NCBI GenBank assembly: GCA_025350175.1 | Contig: JANXYF010000008.1 | Span: forward strand, 1 to 25,427 | Source of the DNA: Nitrosopumilales archaeon | GTDB taxonomy: Archaea; Thermoproteota; Nitrososphaeria; Nitrososphaerales; Nitrosopumilaceae | Length of the DNA: 25,427 nucleotides | Reading direction: 5' to 3' | In this document: one piece after another, positions 7,660 to 16,262 of the stretch | Numbering within the stretch: the first letter of the stretch is position 1 | How the letters are laid out: every line of letters starts with the position of its first letter | Made by a program: the position numbers and the translations under genes | The notes under the pieces: model-generated | What the model saw: the letters and a program-made list of their open reading frames with translations, nothing else | What the model was told of the DNA's origin: nothing | Databases searched by the model: none

Positions 7660-8717
7660 GAAATAGTGGAAAGATTTTGTTCTTGTAACACTTTGTTGAG
7701 AATTGTCAAATCAAATATGTTGGACAGATCTGGTTTCTTGTCTCCCAGAAAACCTAGACTGTATGCGTCGTTAGCAGATTTGTTAATAGATGACTTTACA
7801 GGATCATAGGTAATCTCCATTCTAGACAAGGCCTGGGAAATTACATCGTTTGGAATTGTTTTCCCAGTTAATTTCTGTACTTGCTCGTTGAAACTTTTGA
7901 TGGCATCGTCCTTGTTATTTTTAATCCAGATTGTTTCTTTTACATGTGCTTCCAGAAGTTTTTGTATCACACCAGGATGACTGTTCAAGTAATCAGTTCT
8001 TGCAACTATCAGAGCTGTTGCAAATTCTCCATTTGGCCACAAGTCTCTTTCATCAAGAAAGATCTTTCCGTTCGCTTGTTTGGCAAGTATAGTTCCCCAT
8101 GGCTCTGGAACCCATGCACCATCAATGTCTTTTTTGATCATCATGGTAACGATATCAGCAGTTTTTGCTGGAATTATTGTTACAGAACCACCATTTTCAG
8201 ATGTCTTATAGCCATTTTTTAACAGATAAGATCTCAATGCAACATCTTGGGTATTACCTAGTTGAGGTGAGGCAAATTTTTTGCCCGTAAAGTCATGTAC
8301 ATCATTAATTCCAGAATCATTTCTAATTACAAAAACTGCACCGCCACTTGAGGCGCCAGATATTATTCTGAGTGCTTGGCCATCACTTTTTAGATATCCA
8401 TTGATTGCAGGATTTGGTCCTACATATGCCACATCAATTCTATTTGCAACTAGTGCTTCTACTGCAGATGGACCTGCATTGAATACCTGGGATTCAATCT
8501 TAACATTGCCTAGACTATTTTGAAAATCTCCATTACCAATTCCTATTACCGCTTGAATGTGATTTATGTTGGCAAAATATCCAATTCTCAGAACATCGGA
8601 TGAAGTATTCTCAGAATGTATTGATCTAACATCATAATGCGTTGTTAATGAAATTATTATTACTGACATAATGATTCCTGCCGCAATTGTAAACTTTATT
8701 CCCGGGTTCATCATCAC
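7656..8717 (-). CDS. ABC importer substrate-binding protein, SsuA/TauA/NrtA class
   Basis: A type-2 periplasmic-binding fold of the NMT1/SsuA group. RIGYFANINHIQAVIGIGNG starts the mature domain, followed by GPSAVEALVANRIDVAYVGPNPAI, a hinge-like ASPQLGNTQDVALR and a PEPWGTILA segment. A single hydrophobic helix at ~8-27 has no lipobox cysteine, so the protein is probably tethered by this uncleaved helix. The class binds sulfonates, taurine, nitrate or cyanate; I cannot choose among them from the sequence. The start is within GTG ATG ATG; ATG at 8714 or 8711 may be used. It follows the permease gene by 4 bases and is the last gene of the operon. Confidence 0.88.
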   Translation of the reverse strand: MMMNPGIKFTIAAGIIMSVIIISLTTHYDVRSIHSENTSSDVLRIGYFANINHIQAVIGIGNGDFQNSLGNVKIESQVFNAGPSAVEALVANRIDVAYVGPNPAINGYLKSDGQALRIISGASSGGAVFVIRNDSGINDVHDFTGKKFASPQLGNTQDVALRSYLLKNGYKTSENGGSVTIIPAKTADIVTMMIKKDIDGAWVPEPWGTILAKQANGKIFLDERDLWPNGEFATALIVARTDYLNSHPGVIQKLLEAHVKETIWIKNNKDDAIKSFNEQVQKLTGKTIPNDVISQALSRMEITYDPVKSSINKSANDAYSLGFLGDKKPDLSNIFDLTILNKVLQEQNLSTIS

Positions 8718-8721
8718 ATCA

Positions 8722-9522
8722 CTATCTATGATAATCTAATCCCCATTTTCTGCGGATTCTATCTTCCATCTTGTGTAAAAGGAATCTGTCAACCAGCAAA
8801 CCAATAACAAAAATTGTAACCATACTTGCAATTACCTGACTCATATCCAAAAATTCTCTTCCAACAGATAGAATATGCCCAAGACCCACAATTGACATCA
8901 ATATCTCTGCACCAATTATGGCATGCCATGCAAATGACCATGCTTGTCTTAGACCAATTATCAAAGACGGGGTGGCAGCAGGAATTGTAACGTATCTAAA
9001 TAATGAAAAACCCTTTGCCCCAATATTTTTTGCGGCGTCAAGATAGATTGAAGGTATGTTTCTGATACTACTATATGTTGAAATCATTATCGAGAAAATT
9101 GAACTCATTATTACAACAAACATTATTCCAAATTCATTGAAACCTATGAGTAGAATCGAGAATGGTACCCAAGCAATACTAGGAAAAGAAAGTAGACCTG
9201 CTGAAAACGAGTTCAAAGTCTTTCCAAAGCCCTTGAATTTTACCATTGCAAATCCAATTAATGTTCCAAGAGTAATAGAAATTGCAAAAGCCCCAAGTAA
9301 TCGCCCAATGGTTATACCTATACTTTGAGATAGCGAACCATTCCAGATTATCTTGGCAAATGTCTCAGCAACCATAAATGGAGAGGGAAGAGAAATCGTT
9401 GGCCATATTCCAAGCATAAATACAATTTGCCAAATGCCAGTGAATACAGCTATTAGTAGTGCAGCATTTGCGGCATCATCAAAATTTCTATGAGATTTTT
9501 TTAATTGAATATCTTTGGTCAT
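8722..9522 (-). CDS. ABC importer permease, SsuC/TauC class
   Basis: A 266-residue inner-membrane permease with about six hydrophobic segments. The cytoplasmic coupling loop reads DAAKNIGAKGFSLFRYVTIP with the downstream PSLIIGLRQAWSFAWHAIIGAE, matching the EAA loop of the BPD_transp_1 family in sulfonate/taurine/nitrate systems. It forms the channel with the ATPase encoded just upstream: the ATPase stop and this ATG overlap as ATGA (9519-9522), indicating translational coupling. Confidence 0.9.
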   Translation of the reverse strand: MTKDIQLKKSHRNFDDAANAALLIAVFTGIWQIVFMLGIWPTISLPSPFMVAETFAKIIWNGSLSQSIGITIGRLLGAFAISITLGTLIGFAMVKFKGFGKTLNSFSAGLLSFPSIAWVPFSILLIGFNEFGIMFVVIMSSIFSIMISTYSSIRNIPSIYLDAAKNIGAKGFSLFRYVTIPAATPSLIIGLRQAWSFAWHAIIGAEILMSIVGLGHILSVGREFLDMSQVIASMVTIFVIGLLVDRFLLHKMEDRIRRKWGLDYHR

Positions 9523-10295
9523 TGTATCTCATCCTTTGATTGTGCAATGACTTCACTTTTTAGTTCGTCAAGAATTTGATGATAATATTTTTGAAGATTT
9601 TCATCTTCTGCCAGTCGTGGTCTGCGATAATCAATTATTACTTCCTTTTTAATTTTAGATGGTCTATTTTTGAAAATCTCAACTTTATTTCCAAGTATTA
9701 CAGATTCTGAAATATTATGTGTTACAAATATGATAGTCTTCTTTGTTCTTTCCCAAATTAATTGCAATTCAACTAGTAACAAATCTCTTGTTTGAGAATC
9801 AAGTGCGGCAAAAGGTTCATCCATTAAAAGAATCTCAGGATCCATTGCAAGAGCTCTTGCTATTGCAACTCTTTGTTTCATTCCAGTTGAAAGCTGATAT
9901 GTGTACGAGTCTGCAAATTTTGTAAGCTGCATCATATCCAAATATCTCTGAGATATCTCTCGTCGTTCACCTTGTGGAATACCTGCTATCTTCAATCCAA
10001 ATTCTATATTGTCAATTACTTTGAGCCATGGAAATAGTGCACCTTCTTGAAACACCATAGTTCTGTCAGGACCAGGGGTAGAGATTGGTTTTCCATTTAG
10101 AAGTATTTCTCCAGAATCTGGTGTTTCAAGTCCTGCCACAATATTTAGAAAAGTAGATTTTCCACATCCAGACGGTCCAACTATACATACAAAGTCACCT
10201 TCCTCCACATTCAGATCAATACCATCTAAAGCAGTAACAGAATTTCCATTATGATCAAAGTGTTTTACAATATTTTTGGCTTGAAGTTTGGTCAT
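9519..10295 (-). CDS. ABC importer ATP-binding protein, SsuB/TauB class
   Basis: A complete ABC ATPase of 258 residues. Walker A is GPSGCGKST (~40-48), the Q-loop is in VFQEGALFPWL, the signature is LSTGMKQR, Walker B is EILLMDEP and the H-loop is FVTHN. FPWL after the Q-loop and the overall length fit the nitrate/sulfonate/taurine group. The signature has Thr where LSGGQ/LSGGM has the third-position Gly, a tolerable but uncommon change. It is the first gene of the operon; ATG at 10295 faces the regulatory gap shared with argG. Confidence 0.9.
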   Translation of the reverse strand: MTKLQAKNIVKHFDHNGNSVTALDGIDLNVEEGDFVCIVGPSGCGKSTFLNIVAGLETPDSGEILLNGKPISTPGPDRTMVFQEGALFPWLKVIDNIEFGLKIAGIPQGERREISQRYLDMMQLTKFADSYTYQLSTGMKQRVAIARALAMDPEILLMDEPFAALDSQTRDLLLVELQLIWERTKKTIIFVTHNISESVILGNKVEIFKNRPSKIKKEVIIDYRRPRLAEDENLQKYYHQILDELKSEVIAQSKDEIQ

Positions 10296-10363
10296 TTTTT
10301 AAAATCTACCTTGATAATTACGAACAGTTGCAACTATGACTCCCGTATAGGGTACGAATTTCA

Positions 10364-10378
10364 TATAACAGCGTTATA
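10364..10378. promoter_or_regulatory. Inverted repeat TATAAC-AGC-GTTATA, candidate operator
   Basis: Two perfect 6-base arms are separated by three bases. On the minus strand the GTTATA arm lies about 70 bases before ssuB and overlaps a possible TATA element for that operon. The adjacent GTACGAATTTC (10352-10362) shares ACGAATTTC with a palindrome before the homocitrate synthase gene. Confidence 0.4.
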
Positions 10379-10491
10379 ATTTATTGGTTAAATAGTGATC
10401 GAATTTTAGCTTGGACTAATTTGCTTTATGAGATAAATTAAAAATTAATTTTTCACATTTTGTAGAAAATAAAATCGATCTATTGACTGAT

Positions 10492-10505
10492 CATAAAAGA
10501 TAAAT
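10492..10505 (+). promoter_or_regulatory. TATA-like box for argG
   Basis: CATAAAAGATAAAT lies 28-41 bases before the argG ATG, the expected archaeal box-A distance for a very short leader. Confidence 0.4.
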
Positions 10506-10532
10506 GCTAAAATCTGAACACACAAAACCTCA

Positions 10533-11720
10533 ATGAAAGGAAAGGCAATTCTAGCTTTCTCTGGTGGACTTGATACCTCGGTTGTCATAAAATATCTCCA
10601 AGAAAAACATAATCTTGATGTTGTAACAGTTACTGTCGATGTCGGTCAAGAAGACAATCTCAAAAAGATTTCGGCCAAAGCAAAAAGCCTAGGTGTACTA
10701 AATCACTACAACATTGATGCACGTCAAGAATTTGTAGATAATTTCATTTTTCCATCAATTAAAGCAAATGCACTGTACCAAAAGAAATACTGTCTTGCAA
10801 CTGCTCTTGCACGACCATTAATTGCACAAAAAGTAGTAGAAGTTGCAAAAAAAGAAAATGCAACAGCATTAGCTCATGGTTGCACAGGTAAAGGAAATGA
10901 CCAAGTAAGATTTGACGTAACATATCGTTCCGGTTCTAATCTGCCCATAATTGCACCAATACGCGATCTGAATCTAACACGTGATGTAGAGCTAAAGTAT
11001 GCACAAAAACACAAGATTCCAATTGATACAGCTGCCAAAAGATTTAGCATCGATCAAAACTTGTGGGGAAGAGCTATCGAAGGTGGAGAGATGGAAGATG
11101 CATTTTCTGAACCGCCAGATGATGCGTTCATCTGGGTCAAGACAAAAAATTTACCAGATAAACCACAATACTTGGAAATAAAATTTGATAATGGAATACC
11201 TGTTGCGGCAGATGGAAAACGCATGAAATCTATTGAATTAATCAGATACATCAACAAAAAAGCAGGTGCAAATGGAGTAGGAATTGTAGACCATATTGAA
11301 GACAGAGTAGTAGGAATAAAATCAAGAGAAGTCTATGAGACACCAGGTGCCTCATGCATAATTGAGGCACACACTGATCTTGAAAAGATGGTTCTAACTA
11401 AACATGAATTAAAATTCAAAACAATGGTTGATGCAGAATGGGCTTGGTTAGCATATTCTGGATTATGGCAAGATCCATTGAAAACGGATTTAGATATGTT
11501 TATCAATGCTACTCAGAAGAGGGTTAGCGGAACTGTCAAGCTCAAAATGTTCAAAGGAAGTCTCAGAGTTGTTGGAAGAAAATCCGAATATTCATTGTAT
11601 AGCCATGATTTGGCAACATATGGAGCCGGTTCTACTTTTGACCAAACTCTCGGAAAAGGATTCGTTGAGCTATGGGGACTACAATCAACAGAAGCTAATA
11701 AATTACTAAAAAAGAGGTGA
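10533..11720 (+). CDS. argG: Argininosuccinate synthase
   Basis: Joins citrulline and aspartate with ATP to give argininosuccinate, the penultimate step of arginine synthesis, in the cytoplasm. The N-type ATP-pyrophosphatase loop AFSGGLDTSV is at residues 8-17. Further family motifs follow: KYCLATALARPLIA, AHGCTGKGNDQVRF (citrulline/aspartate site) and FSIDQNLWGRAIEGG. The length of 395 is typical. It leads a co-directional cluster: the lysW1 start is 11 bases after its stop and the ArgX-like ligase follows, linking it with ornithine formation on a carrier protein. ArgF and ArgH are not in the window. Confidence 0.96.
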   Translation: MKGKAILAFSGGLDTSVVIKYLQEKHNLDVVTVTVDVGQEDNLKKISAKAKSLGVLNHYNIDARQEFVDNFIFPSIKANALYQKKYCLATALARPLIAQKVVEVAKKENATALAHGCTGKGNDQVRFDVTYRSGSNLPIIAPIRDLNLTRDVELKYAQKHKIPIDTAAKRFSIDQNLWGRAIEGGEMEDAFSEPPDDAFIWVKTKNLPDKPQYLEIKFDNGIPVAADGKRMKSIELIRYINKKAGANGVGIVDHIEDRVVGIKSREVYETPGASCIIEAHTDLEKMVLTKHELKFKTMVDAEWAWLAYSGLWQDPLKTDLDMFINATQKRVSGTVKLKMFKGSLRVVGRKSEYSLYSHDLATYGAGSTFDQTLGKGFVELWGLQSTEANKLLKKR

Positions 11721-11731
11721 AATGATCAAAT

Positions 11732-11899
11732 ATGAATTGTCCAGAATGTGATGCAATAATAAAAATTCCAGATGACGCAAGTGTTGGAGAGATAGTCTCT
11801 TGTCCTGATTGTGGAGGAGATTTTGAGATTGCTTCCAAAAACGGCGCCGCATGTGAATTAAAGCATGCTGAGAAAGTAGGCGAAGATTGGGGAGAGTAA
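11732..11899 (+). CDS. lysW: LysW amino-group carrier protein 1 (C-terminus EDWGE)
   Basis: A 55-residue acidic protein with two zinc-knuckle pairs, C3xxC6 (CPEC) and C24xxC27 (CPDC), and the canonical C-terminal EDWGE. In this family the gamma-carboxyl of the last glutamate is joined to the amino group of glutamate or alpha-aminoadipate, which stays carrier-bound through phosphorylation, reduction and transamination. The start is ATG at 11732. An ATG at 11722 lies in another frame and gives only nine residues. The stop is followed directly by the ATG of the ligase, so carrier and ligase are translationally coupled. Its position after argG suggests the arginine branch. Confidence 0.95.
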   Translation: MNCPECDAIIKIPDDASVGEIVSCPDCGGDFEIASKNGAACELKHAEKVGEDWGE

Positions 11900-12757
11900 A
11901 TGCCCAAAGTTCGAATCGTGTTCGATAGAGTAAGACCAGAGGAGAAGATGCTCGAGCAAAAAGCAATCGAGCTTGGACATGATACGAAGATGATTGATGC
12001 AAAAACTACCCAGTTTACCACCGAAAGTAAAAAAAGCGATTATGATTTCGGAGATGTCGTTTTAGAAAGATGTGTCAGTTACTTTCGTGGTCTTCATTTT
12101 ACAGCAGCTCTTGAATTTTTAGACATCCCAGTACTAAACAGAACCGAGGTTGCAAATAATTGTGGAAACAAGATGTTAACCTCGCTTCTCTTAAAGAAAC
12201 ACACTGTGCCAACTCCCAAAACATACTTTTCTTTCTCATCAGATGCAGCCGTAGAAACATTAGAGAAAGAAGGATACCCATTAGTGATAAAACCAATAAT
12301 AGGTAGTTGGGGAAGAGGCGTAGTACCCTTACGAGACAGAGAGACAGCAGATGCGATAATCGAAGTCCGAGAACTAAATGATGGACCATTAGACAGAATT
12401 TACTATTTGCAAGAGATGGTAAATCGTCCACCAAGAGATATCCGTGCCATATCAGTAGGAGACCAGTTGATTGCTGCAATGTACAGAACCTCAACTGGTG
12501 GCTTTAAAACAAACATTGCTCTAGGTGCAGAACCAATTGCATGTGATATAACAAAGGAACTGGAGGACATTTGTATGAAGGCATCCAAGGCTGTAGGAGG
12601 AGGAATTTTAGGTATTGATGTAATGGAAGACGAAAAACGAGGATTTGTCGTTCATGAAGTAAATAATACGGTAGAATTCAAGGGAATGGTAAAAGTTGCC
12701 AAAAAAAACATTCCAAAAGAAATGATCGACTATGCAATAAGATATGCCAAACGATAA
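11900..12757 (+). CDS. argX: LysW ligase, ArgX-like (glutamate-LysW ligase) by motif and context
   Basis: An ATP-grasp/RimK-type ligase of 285 residues: VIKPIIGSWGRGVV (ATP-binding region ~128-142), RPPRDIRA (~173) and HEVNNTVEFKG near the C-terminus with metal-binding Glu/Asn. It attaches an amino acid to the C-terminal Glu of LysW. The substrate loop reads GGFKTN, unlike the W-x-TN of lysine-type LysX (as I recall from Thermus) and of the paralogue at 17728. Together with argG and lysW1 upstream, this favours glutamate as substrate and ornithine/arginine as product. The assignment of Arg versus Lys is an inference; the family assignment is secure. Confidence 0.85.
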   Translation: MPKVRIVFDRVRPEEKMLEQKAIELGHDTKMIDAKTTQFTTESKKSDYDFGDVVLERCVSYFRGLHFTAALEFLDIPVLNRTEVANNCGNKMLTSLLLKKHTVPTPKTYFSFSSDAAVETLEKEGYPLVIKPIIGSWGRGVVPLRDRETADAIIEVRELNDGPLDRIYYLQEMVNRPPRDIRAISVGDQLIAAMYRTSTGGFKTNIALGAEPIACDITKELEDICMKASKAVGGGILGIDVMEDEKRGFVVHEVNNTVEFKGMVKVAKKNIPKEMIDYAIRYAKR

Positions 12758-12783
12758 TCGCAACAGTTGAAAAAAATTTTAGA

Positions 12784-12796
12784 GTTTAAATTATAC
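12784..12796 (+). promoter_or_regulatory. Possible internal promoter before lysY
   Basis: GTTTAAATTATAC lies 24-36 bases before the lysY ATG, in the 62-base gap after argX. It could add transcription of lysY-lysZ-lysJ independent of argG. Confidence 0.35.
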
Positions 12797-12819
12797 TATG
12801 TTATGGTAGGAAAGTATCT

Positions 12820-13872
12820 ATGAAAGTAGGTGTAGTTGGAGCATCGGGATATGTCGGAGGAGAAATTCTCAGATTACTTGTCAGTCACCCACATGCAGAA
12901 ATTGCAATGGTTACTTCAAGACAATACGCTGGAGAATACATATCACGAATTCAACCAGCTTTGAAGGGATTTACTGATTTAACATTTTCAGAACTTGATT
13001 ATGATAAACTAACAGACAAGTGTGATCTAGTATTTACTGCAGTACCGCATGGAACTGCAGTTGACATTGTAAAAGAACTATACGATAGAGGAATGAAAGT
13101 AATTGATTTGAGTGCAGATTACAGATTGCACAATCCTGCCGATTATGACAAGTGGTATGGTTGGAAACACACACATCCAGAACTATTATCAAAGTCAGTC
13201 TTTGGAGTTCCAGAACTTCATAGAGAAGAGATCAAAAAATCTCAGATAGTATCATGTCCTGGTTGCATGGCAGTAACATCAATACTTGGATTATATCCTT
13301 TAATCAAAAGGAATCTTATCGATACTGAACACATCATAGTAGATTCAAAGATTGGTTCCTCAGGTGCAGGTGCAGGAACTCTTTCAGGAACACATCATGC
13401 CATGAGGTCAGGTGTAATCAGACCATACAAGCCAGCAAAACATAGACACACCGGAGAGATTGAACAGGAATTATCTCAAGCAGCTGGAAGTAAAATTAAA
13501 GTATCAATGAGTCCTCATGCAGTAGATATTGTAAGAGGAATTTTATGTACAAACCATGTATTTCTCAAACAGCCATTAACCGAGATGGACTTGTGGAAGA
13601 TATATCGTGAACAATATCAAAACGAGAGATTCGTAAGATTAATCCGTGATAAGAAAGGATTTTATAAATTCCCAGATCCAAAGTTTGTCGTAGGCTCTAA
13701 CTTTTGCGACGTAGGATTTGATATTGACGAAGATAATAACAGAGTTGTTGTTCTTTCAGCATCAGACAACCTTATGAAAGGTGCCGCAGGTTCTGCCATT
13801 CAAAACATGAATGTTATGGCAGGATTCAACGAGTCGGAAGGAATTGCCCAGACTCCGCTAACTCCTGTGTAA
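12820..13872 (+). CDS. lysY: LysW-aminoadipyl/glutamyl phosphate reductase (ArgC family)
   Basis: NADPH-dependent reduction of the carrier-bound acyl phosphate to the semialdehyde. The N-terminus is a Rossmann loop GASGYVGGE (residues 8-16). The catalytic cysteine lies in SCPGCMAVTS (~148-157), and KHRHTGEIEQEL carries the conserved histidine. At 350 residues it has the ArgC/LysY length. As the only copy in a cluster with both ArgX-like and LysX-like ligases, it is probably bifunctional for lysine and arginine, as reported for Sulfolobus. The kinase gene follows after 4 bases. Confidence 0.93.
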   Translation: MKVGVVGASGYVGGEILRLLVSHPHAEIAMVTSRQYAGEYISRIQPALKGFTDLTFSELDYDKLTDKCDLVFTAVPHGTAVDIVKELYDRGMKVIDLSADYRLHNPADYDKWYGWKHTHPELLSKSVFGVPELHREEIKKSQIVSCPGCMAVTSILGLYPLIKRNLIDTEHIIVDSKIGSSGAGAGTLSGTHHAMRSGVIRPYKPAKHRHTGEIEQELSQAAGSKIKVSMSPHAVDIVRGILCTNHVFLKQPLTEMDLWKIYREQYQNERFVRLIRDKKGFYKFPDPKFVVGSNFCDVGFDIDEDNNRVVVLSASDNLMKGAAGSAIQNMNVMAGFNESEGIAQTPLTPV

Positions 13873-13876
13873 AAAA

Positions 13877-14677
13877 ATGATTACAATAAAAATAGGAGGA
13901 AGTGTGGTAGATGGTCTTCATCCTAGTACTATAACAGACTTGAAAAAAATTTCAGAAAAAGAGAAAGTAATTTTGGTACATGGCGGAGGAAAAGAGGTAA
14001 CAAAAATTTCTGAGGCCTTGGGAAAAGAACAAAAATTTATTGTATCCCCGGGCGGAATCAAAAGTAGATACACTGACAAAGAGACTGCTGAGATATTTAC
14101 AATGGTCATGTCTGGGAAGATAAATAAAATGATAGTTGGGATGCTACAAAAACATGGAATTAATGCAGTAGGTCTTTCAGGAGTAGACGGAAAGATAATT
14201 CAAGCAGAAAGAAAAAAGAAACTAATTGTCATGAATGAAAAGGGACGTAAAATGGTAATAGATGGTGGATATACAGGAAAGATAAAGGATGTGAATGCAG
14301 AATTGATTCGTTCAATTTTAGACCAGGGATATGTTCCAGTAATATCACCAATAGCAATTAGCGAAGAATGTGATTTTCTCAATGTTGATGGAGACAGAGC
14401 TGCTGCATACGTAGCAGGCAAGATGCATTCAGATAAGATATTATTTTTAACAAATGTAGATGGATTACTAATGGATGAGAAGCTAGTTGAAAAATTATCT
14501 CTTGCCGAGGCAAAGGAAATCTTGCCAAAGATTGGATTTGGAATGGAAAAAAAGATACTTGCAGCAACAGAGGCATTAGAGATGGGAGTAAAAGAGGCAT
14601 TAATTGCAAACGGTAAAAAAGAAAACCCAATATCAGCAGCCATATCTCATGACAAATGTACGGTGATATCAAAATGA
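13877..14677 (+). CDS. lysZ: LysW-aminoadipate/glutamate kinase (ArgB family)
   Basis: An amino-acid kinase fold of 266 residues: MITIKIGGSVVDG (phosphate-binding N-terminus), VHGGGKEV, SPGGIKSRYTD, and the C-terminal ATP-site segment LTNVDGLL. It phosphorylates the side-chain carboxyl of the aminoadipate or glutamate held on LysW, giving the substrate of LysY. SRYTD replaces the LRVTD of acetylglutamate kinases, consistent with a carrier-dependent substrate. ATG at 13877 is 4 bases after lysY; its TGA overlaps the lysJ ATG as ATGA. Confidence 0.92.
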   Translation: MITIKIGGSVVDGLHPSTITDLKKISEKEKVILVHGGGKEVTKISEALGKEQKFIVSPGGIKSRYTDKETAEIFTMVMSGKINKMIVGMLQKHGINAVGLSGVDGKIIQAERKKKLIVMNEKGRKMVIDGGYTGKIKDVNAELIRSILDQGYVPVISPIAISEECDFLNVDGDRAAAYVAGKMHSDKILFLTNVDGLLMDEKLVEKLSLAEAKEILPKIGFGMEKKILAATEALEMGVKEALIANGKKENPISAAISHDKCTVISK

Positions 14678-15849
14678 CAGAAGATCAATACATGGGAAAT
14701 ATTTACCAGAGATTTCCTGTAACAATAGAACGCGGATTAGGAGCTCATGTATGGGATGCAGATGGAAAAGAATACATCGATTGCATGGGCGGATATGGAG
14801 TTGCACTAGTTGGTCACTGTAATCCCAGAGTAGTAAAAGCAATCAAGGCTCAACTTGACAAAATCATTACAGTACATAGCTCACTATACAACAAGACAAG
14901 AGAAGAATTTCTTGAAAAACTGATAAAAATTTCTCCAAAGAGTCTCAGTCAAGTCTATCTAAATAACAGTGGAGCAGAAGCAGTAGAAGCTGCAATCAAG
15001 TTTGCTCGCAAGTTTACTGGAAAGAAGAAGATGGTTGCAATGAACGGATCATATCATGGAAAATCCCTAGGTGCACTATCAGTTACATTTAATCAAAAAT
15101 ATCGTAAAGCCTTTGAGCCACTTGTTGATACGGTTCAATTTTCATCATACGGCGATATTGAAGCATTAAGAAATACAGTAGATTCAGATACTGCAATGGT
15201 AATCTTGGAGCCAATCCAAGGTGAAAGTGGAATCATTGTAGCACCAGATGGATTTTTGCAAGAAGTCAGAAAATTATGTGATGAAAAGGGAATTGTTCTA
15301 GTATTTGATGAAATTCAGGCAGGTCTTGGAAGAACTGGAAAGATGTGGGCAAGTGAGCACTGGAATACAGTACCAGATATCATGTGCCTTGCAAAAGGCA
15401 TTGCAGGCGGTGTCCCTATGGGTGCAACTCTAGTAAGACCAGACATCTTGGCTACAATTAGCAAGGGAGAGCAATCATCAACATTTGGAGGCAACCCATT
15501 ATCATGTGCGGCAGGAATTGGAGCAATTGATGCATTAACAGAAGACAAGCTAGTTGAGAATGCAGAAAAGAATGGAAAGATATTCAGAGATGGACTAGAA
15601 AGACTAAAAGAAAAACACAAAATAATTCGAGAGGTAAGAGGCAAGGGTTTGATGATAGGTGTTGAGATGAAGTTTGAAGTAAAGGACATACTATTTGATG
15701 GAATTGCAAATAATCTATTATTGCTTTATTCTGGTAAAAACATACTACGATTATTGCCGCCCCTGGTAATATCAGAGTCGGACATAAACAAGGCTTTAGA
15801 AACTTTAGATATGATAATAACAAAGGAGGAGAAGAGAAGAAATGTCTAG
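14674..15849 (+). CDS. lysJ: LysW-lysine/ornithine aminotransferase (ArgD family)
   Basis: A PLP-dependent class III aminotransferase converting carrier-bound semialdehyde to carrier-bound lysine or ornithine. Visible motifs are MNGSYHGKSLGALS, the FDEIQAGLGRTGKMWA aspartate region, and the PLP lysine in CLAKGIAGGVPMG; SSTFGGNPLSCAA follows. I use the ATG at 14674, which overlaps the lysZ stop (ATGA) and has GGTGATA just upstream. The longer frame from 14656 adds six unconserved residues. That gives 391 residues, the usual size. It ends 8 bases inside the next gene. Confidence 0.93.
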   Translation: MTEDQYMGNIYQRFPVTIERGLGAHVWDADGKEYIDCMGGYGVALVGHCNPRVVKAIKAQLDKIITVHSSLYNKTREEFLEKLIKISPKSLSQVYLNNSGAEAVEAAIKFARKFTGKKKMVAMNGSYHGKSLGALSVTFNQKYRKAFEPLVDTVQFSSYGDIEALRNTVDSDTAMVILEPIQGESGIIVAPDGFLQEVRKLCDEKGIVLVFDEIQAGLGRTGKMWASEHWNTVPDIMCLAKGIAGGVPMGATLVRPDILATISKGEQSSTFGGNPLSCAAGIGAIDALTEDKLVENAEKNGKIFRDGLERLKEKHKIIREVRGKGLMIGVEMKFEVKDILFDGIANNLLLLYSGKNILRLLPPLVISESDINKALETLDMIITKEEKRRNV

Positions 15850-16261
15850 AGACAAAACAGATGAAACAATAATTGAGATGCTTAAAAAAGACTCTAGACA
15901 GTCGTTTGTAGAGATTGGTGAAAAACTAGGACTATCAGAATCTGCAGTAAGAAGAAGAGTTAAAAATTTAACAGATGGTGGAACAATCAAAAAATTTACT
16001 ATCGAGACAGGTGATGCAAATTCTACTAGTGCAATAATTTTAATCTCAGTTGATTCATCAACTGACACATCCAAAGTATCTGCAAAACTTTCTAAACTAA
16101 ATGGTGTGCACACGGTATTTGAGATAACAGGTCAATATGATATTGCTACCATAATCAGGGCTCCATCAATTACCGACATCAATGCATGCATAGACGAATT
16201 ACGAAAGGTTCCTGGCGTATTTGATACAAATACTGTCATAATATTACGTACAGTCATATAA
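15842..16261 (+). CDS. Lrp/AsnC-family transcriptional regulator, LysM-like
   Basis: A 139-residue protein with an N-terminal winged HTH (IIEMLKKDSRQSFVEIGEKL, then LSESAVRRRVKNL, ~8-50) and a C-terminal RAM/AsnC effector domain (GVHTVFEITGQYDIATIIRA, ~88-139). Lrp proteins form octamers whose DNA binding responds to amino acids. In Sulfolobus the lysine cluster encodes LysM, a lysine-responsive Lrp member, which makes this the candidate local regulator. It overlaps lysJ by 8 bases and has a strong GGAGGAGAAG ribosome-binding sequence inside lysJ. Palindromic CGAAT-type sites lie directly downstream, before the homocitrate synthase gene. The effector is an inference. Confidence 0.9.
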   Translation: MSRDKTDETIIEMLKKDSRQSFVEIGEKLGLSESAVRRRVKNLTDGGTIKKFTIETGDANSTSAIILISVDSSTDTSKVSAKLSKLNGVHTVFEITGQYDIATIIRAPSITDINACIDELRKVPGVFDTNTVIILRTVI

Positions 16262-16262
16262 A

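Larger units (their letters stand above)
10296..10532. other. Divergent intergenic region between ABC operon and argG
   Basis: This 237-base gap has no credible open frame. It holds a 6+6 inverted repeat (10364-10378), CGAA/CGAAT elements at 10320-10325, 10355-10359 and 10400-10404, an AT-only inverted repeat near 10436-10452 (AAATTA and TAATTT) and an argG TATA-like box. It is the longest non-coding stretch between intact genes in the window and probably controls transport and amino-acid synthesis in opposite directions. Confidence 0.6.

Noticed and set aside
10436..10452. AT-only inverted repeat AAATTA/TAATTT as an argG operator
   Set aside because: Such repeats are expected by chance in this AT-rich gap, and it is ~80 bases from the start; kept only as a note in the intergenic entry.
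11722..11751. ATG at 11722 close to GAGGTG as an alternative lysW1 start
   Set aside because: It is in another frame and stops after nine codons; ATG 11732 gives a perfect LysW.
14200..14643. 147-residue minus-strand open frame over lysZ
   Set aside because: It lies wholly within the well-supported kinase gene and is low-complexity and Ser/Ile/Phe-rich, as expected for an antisense shadow.
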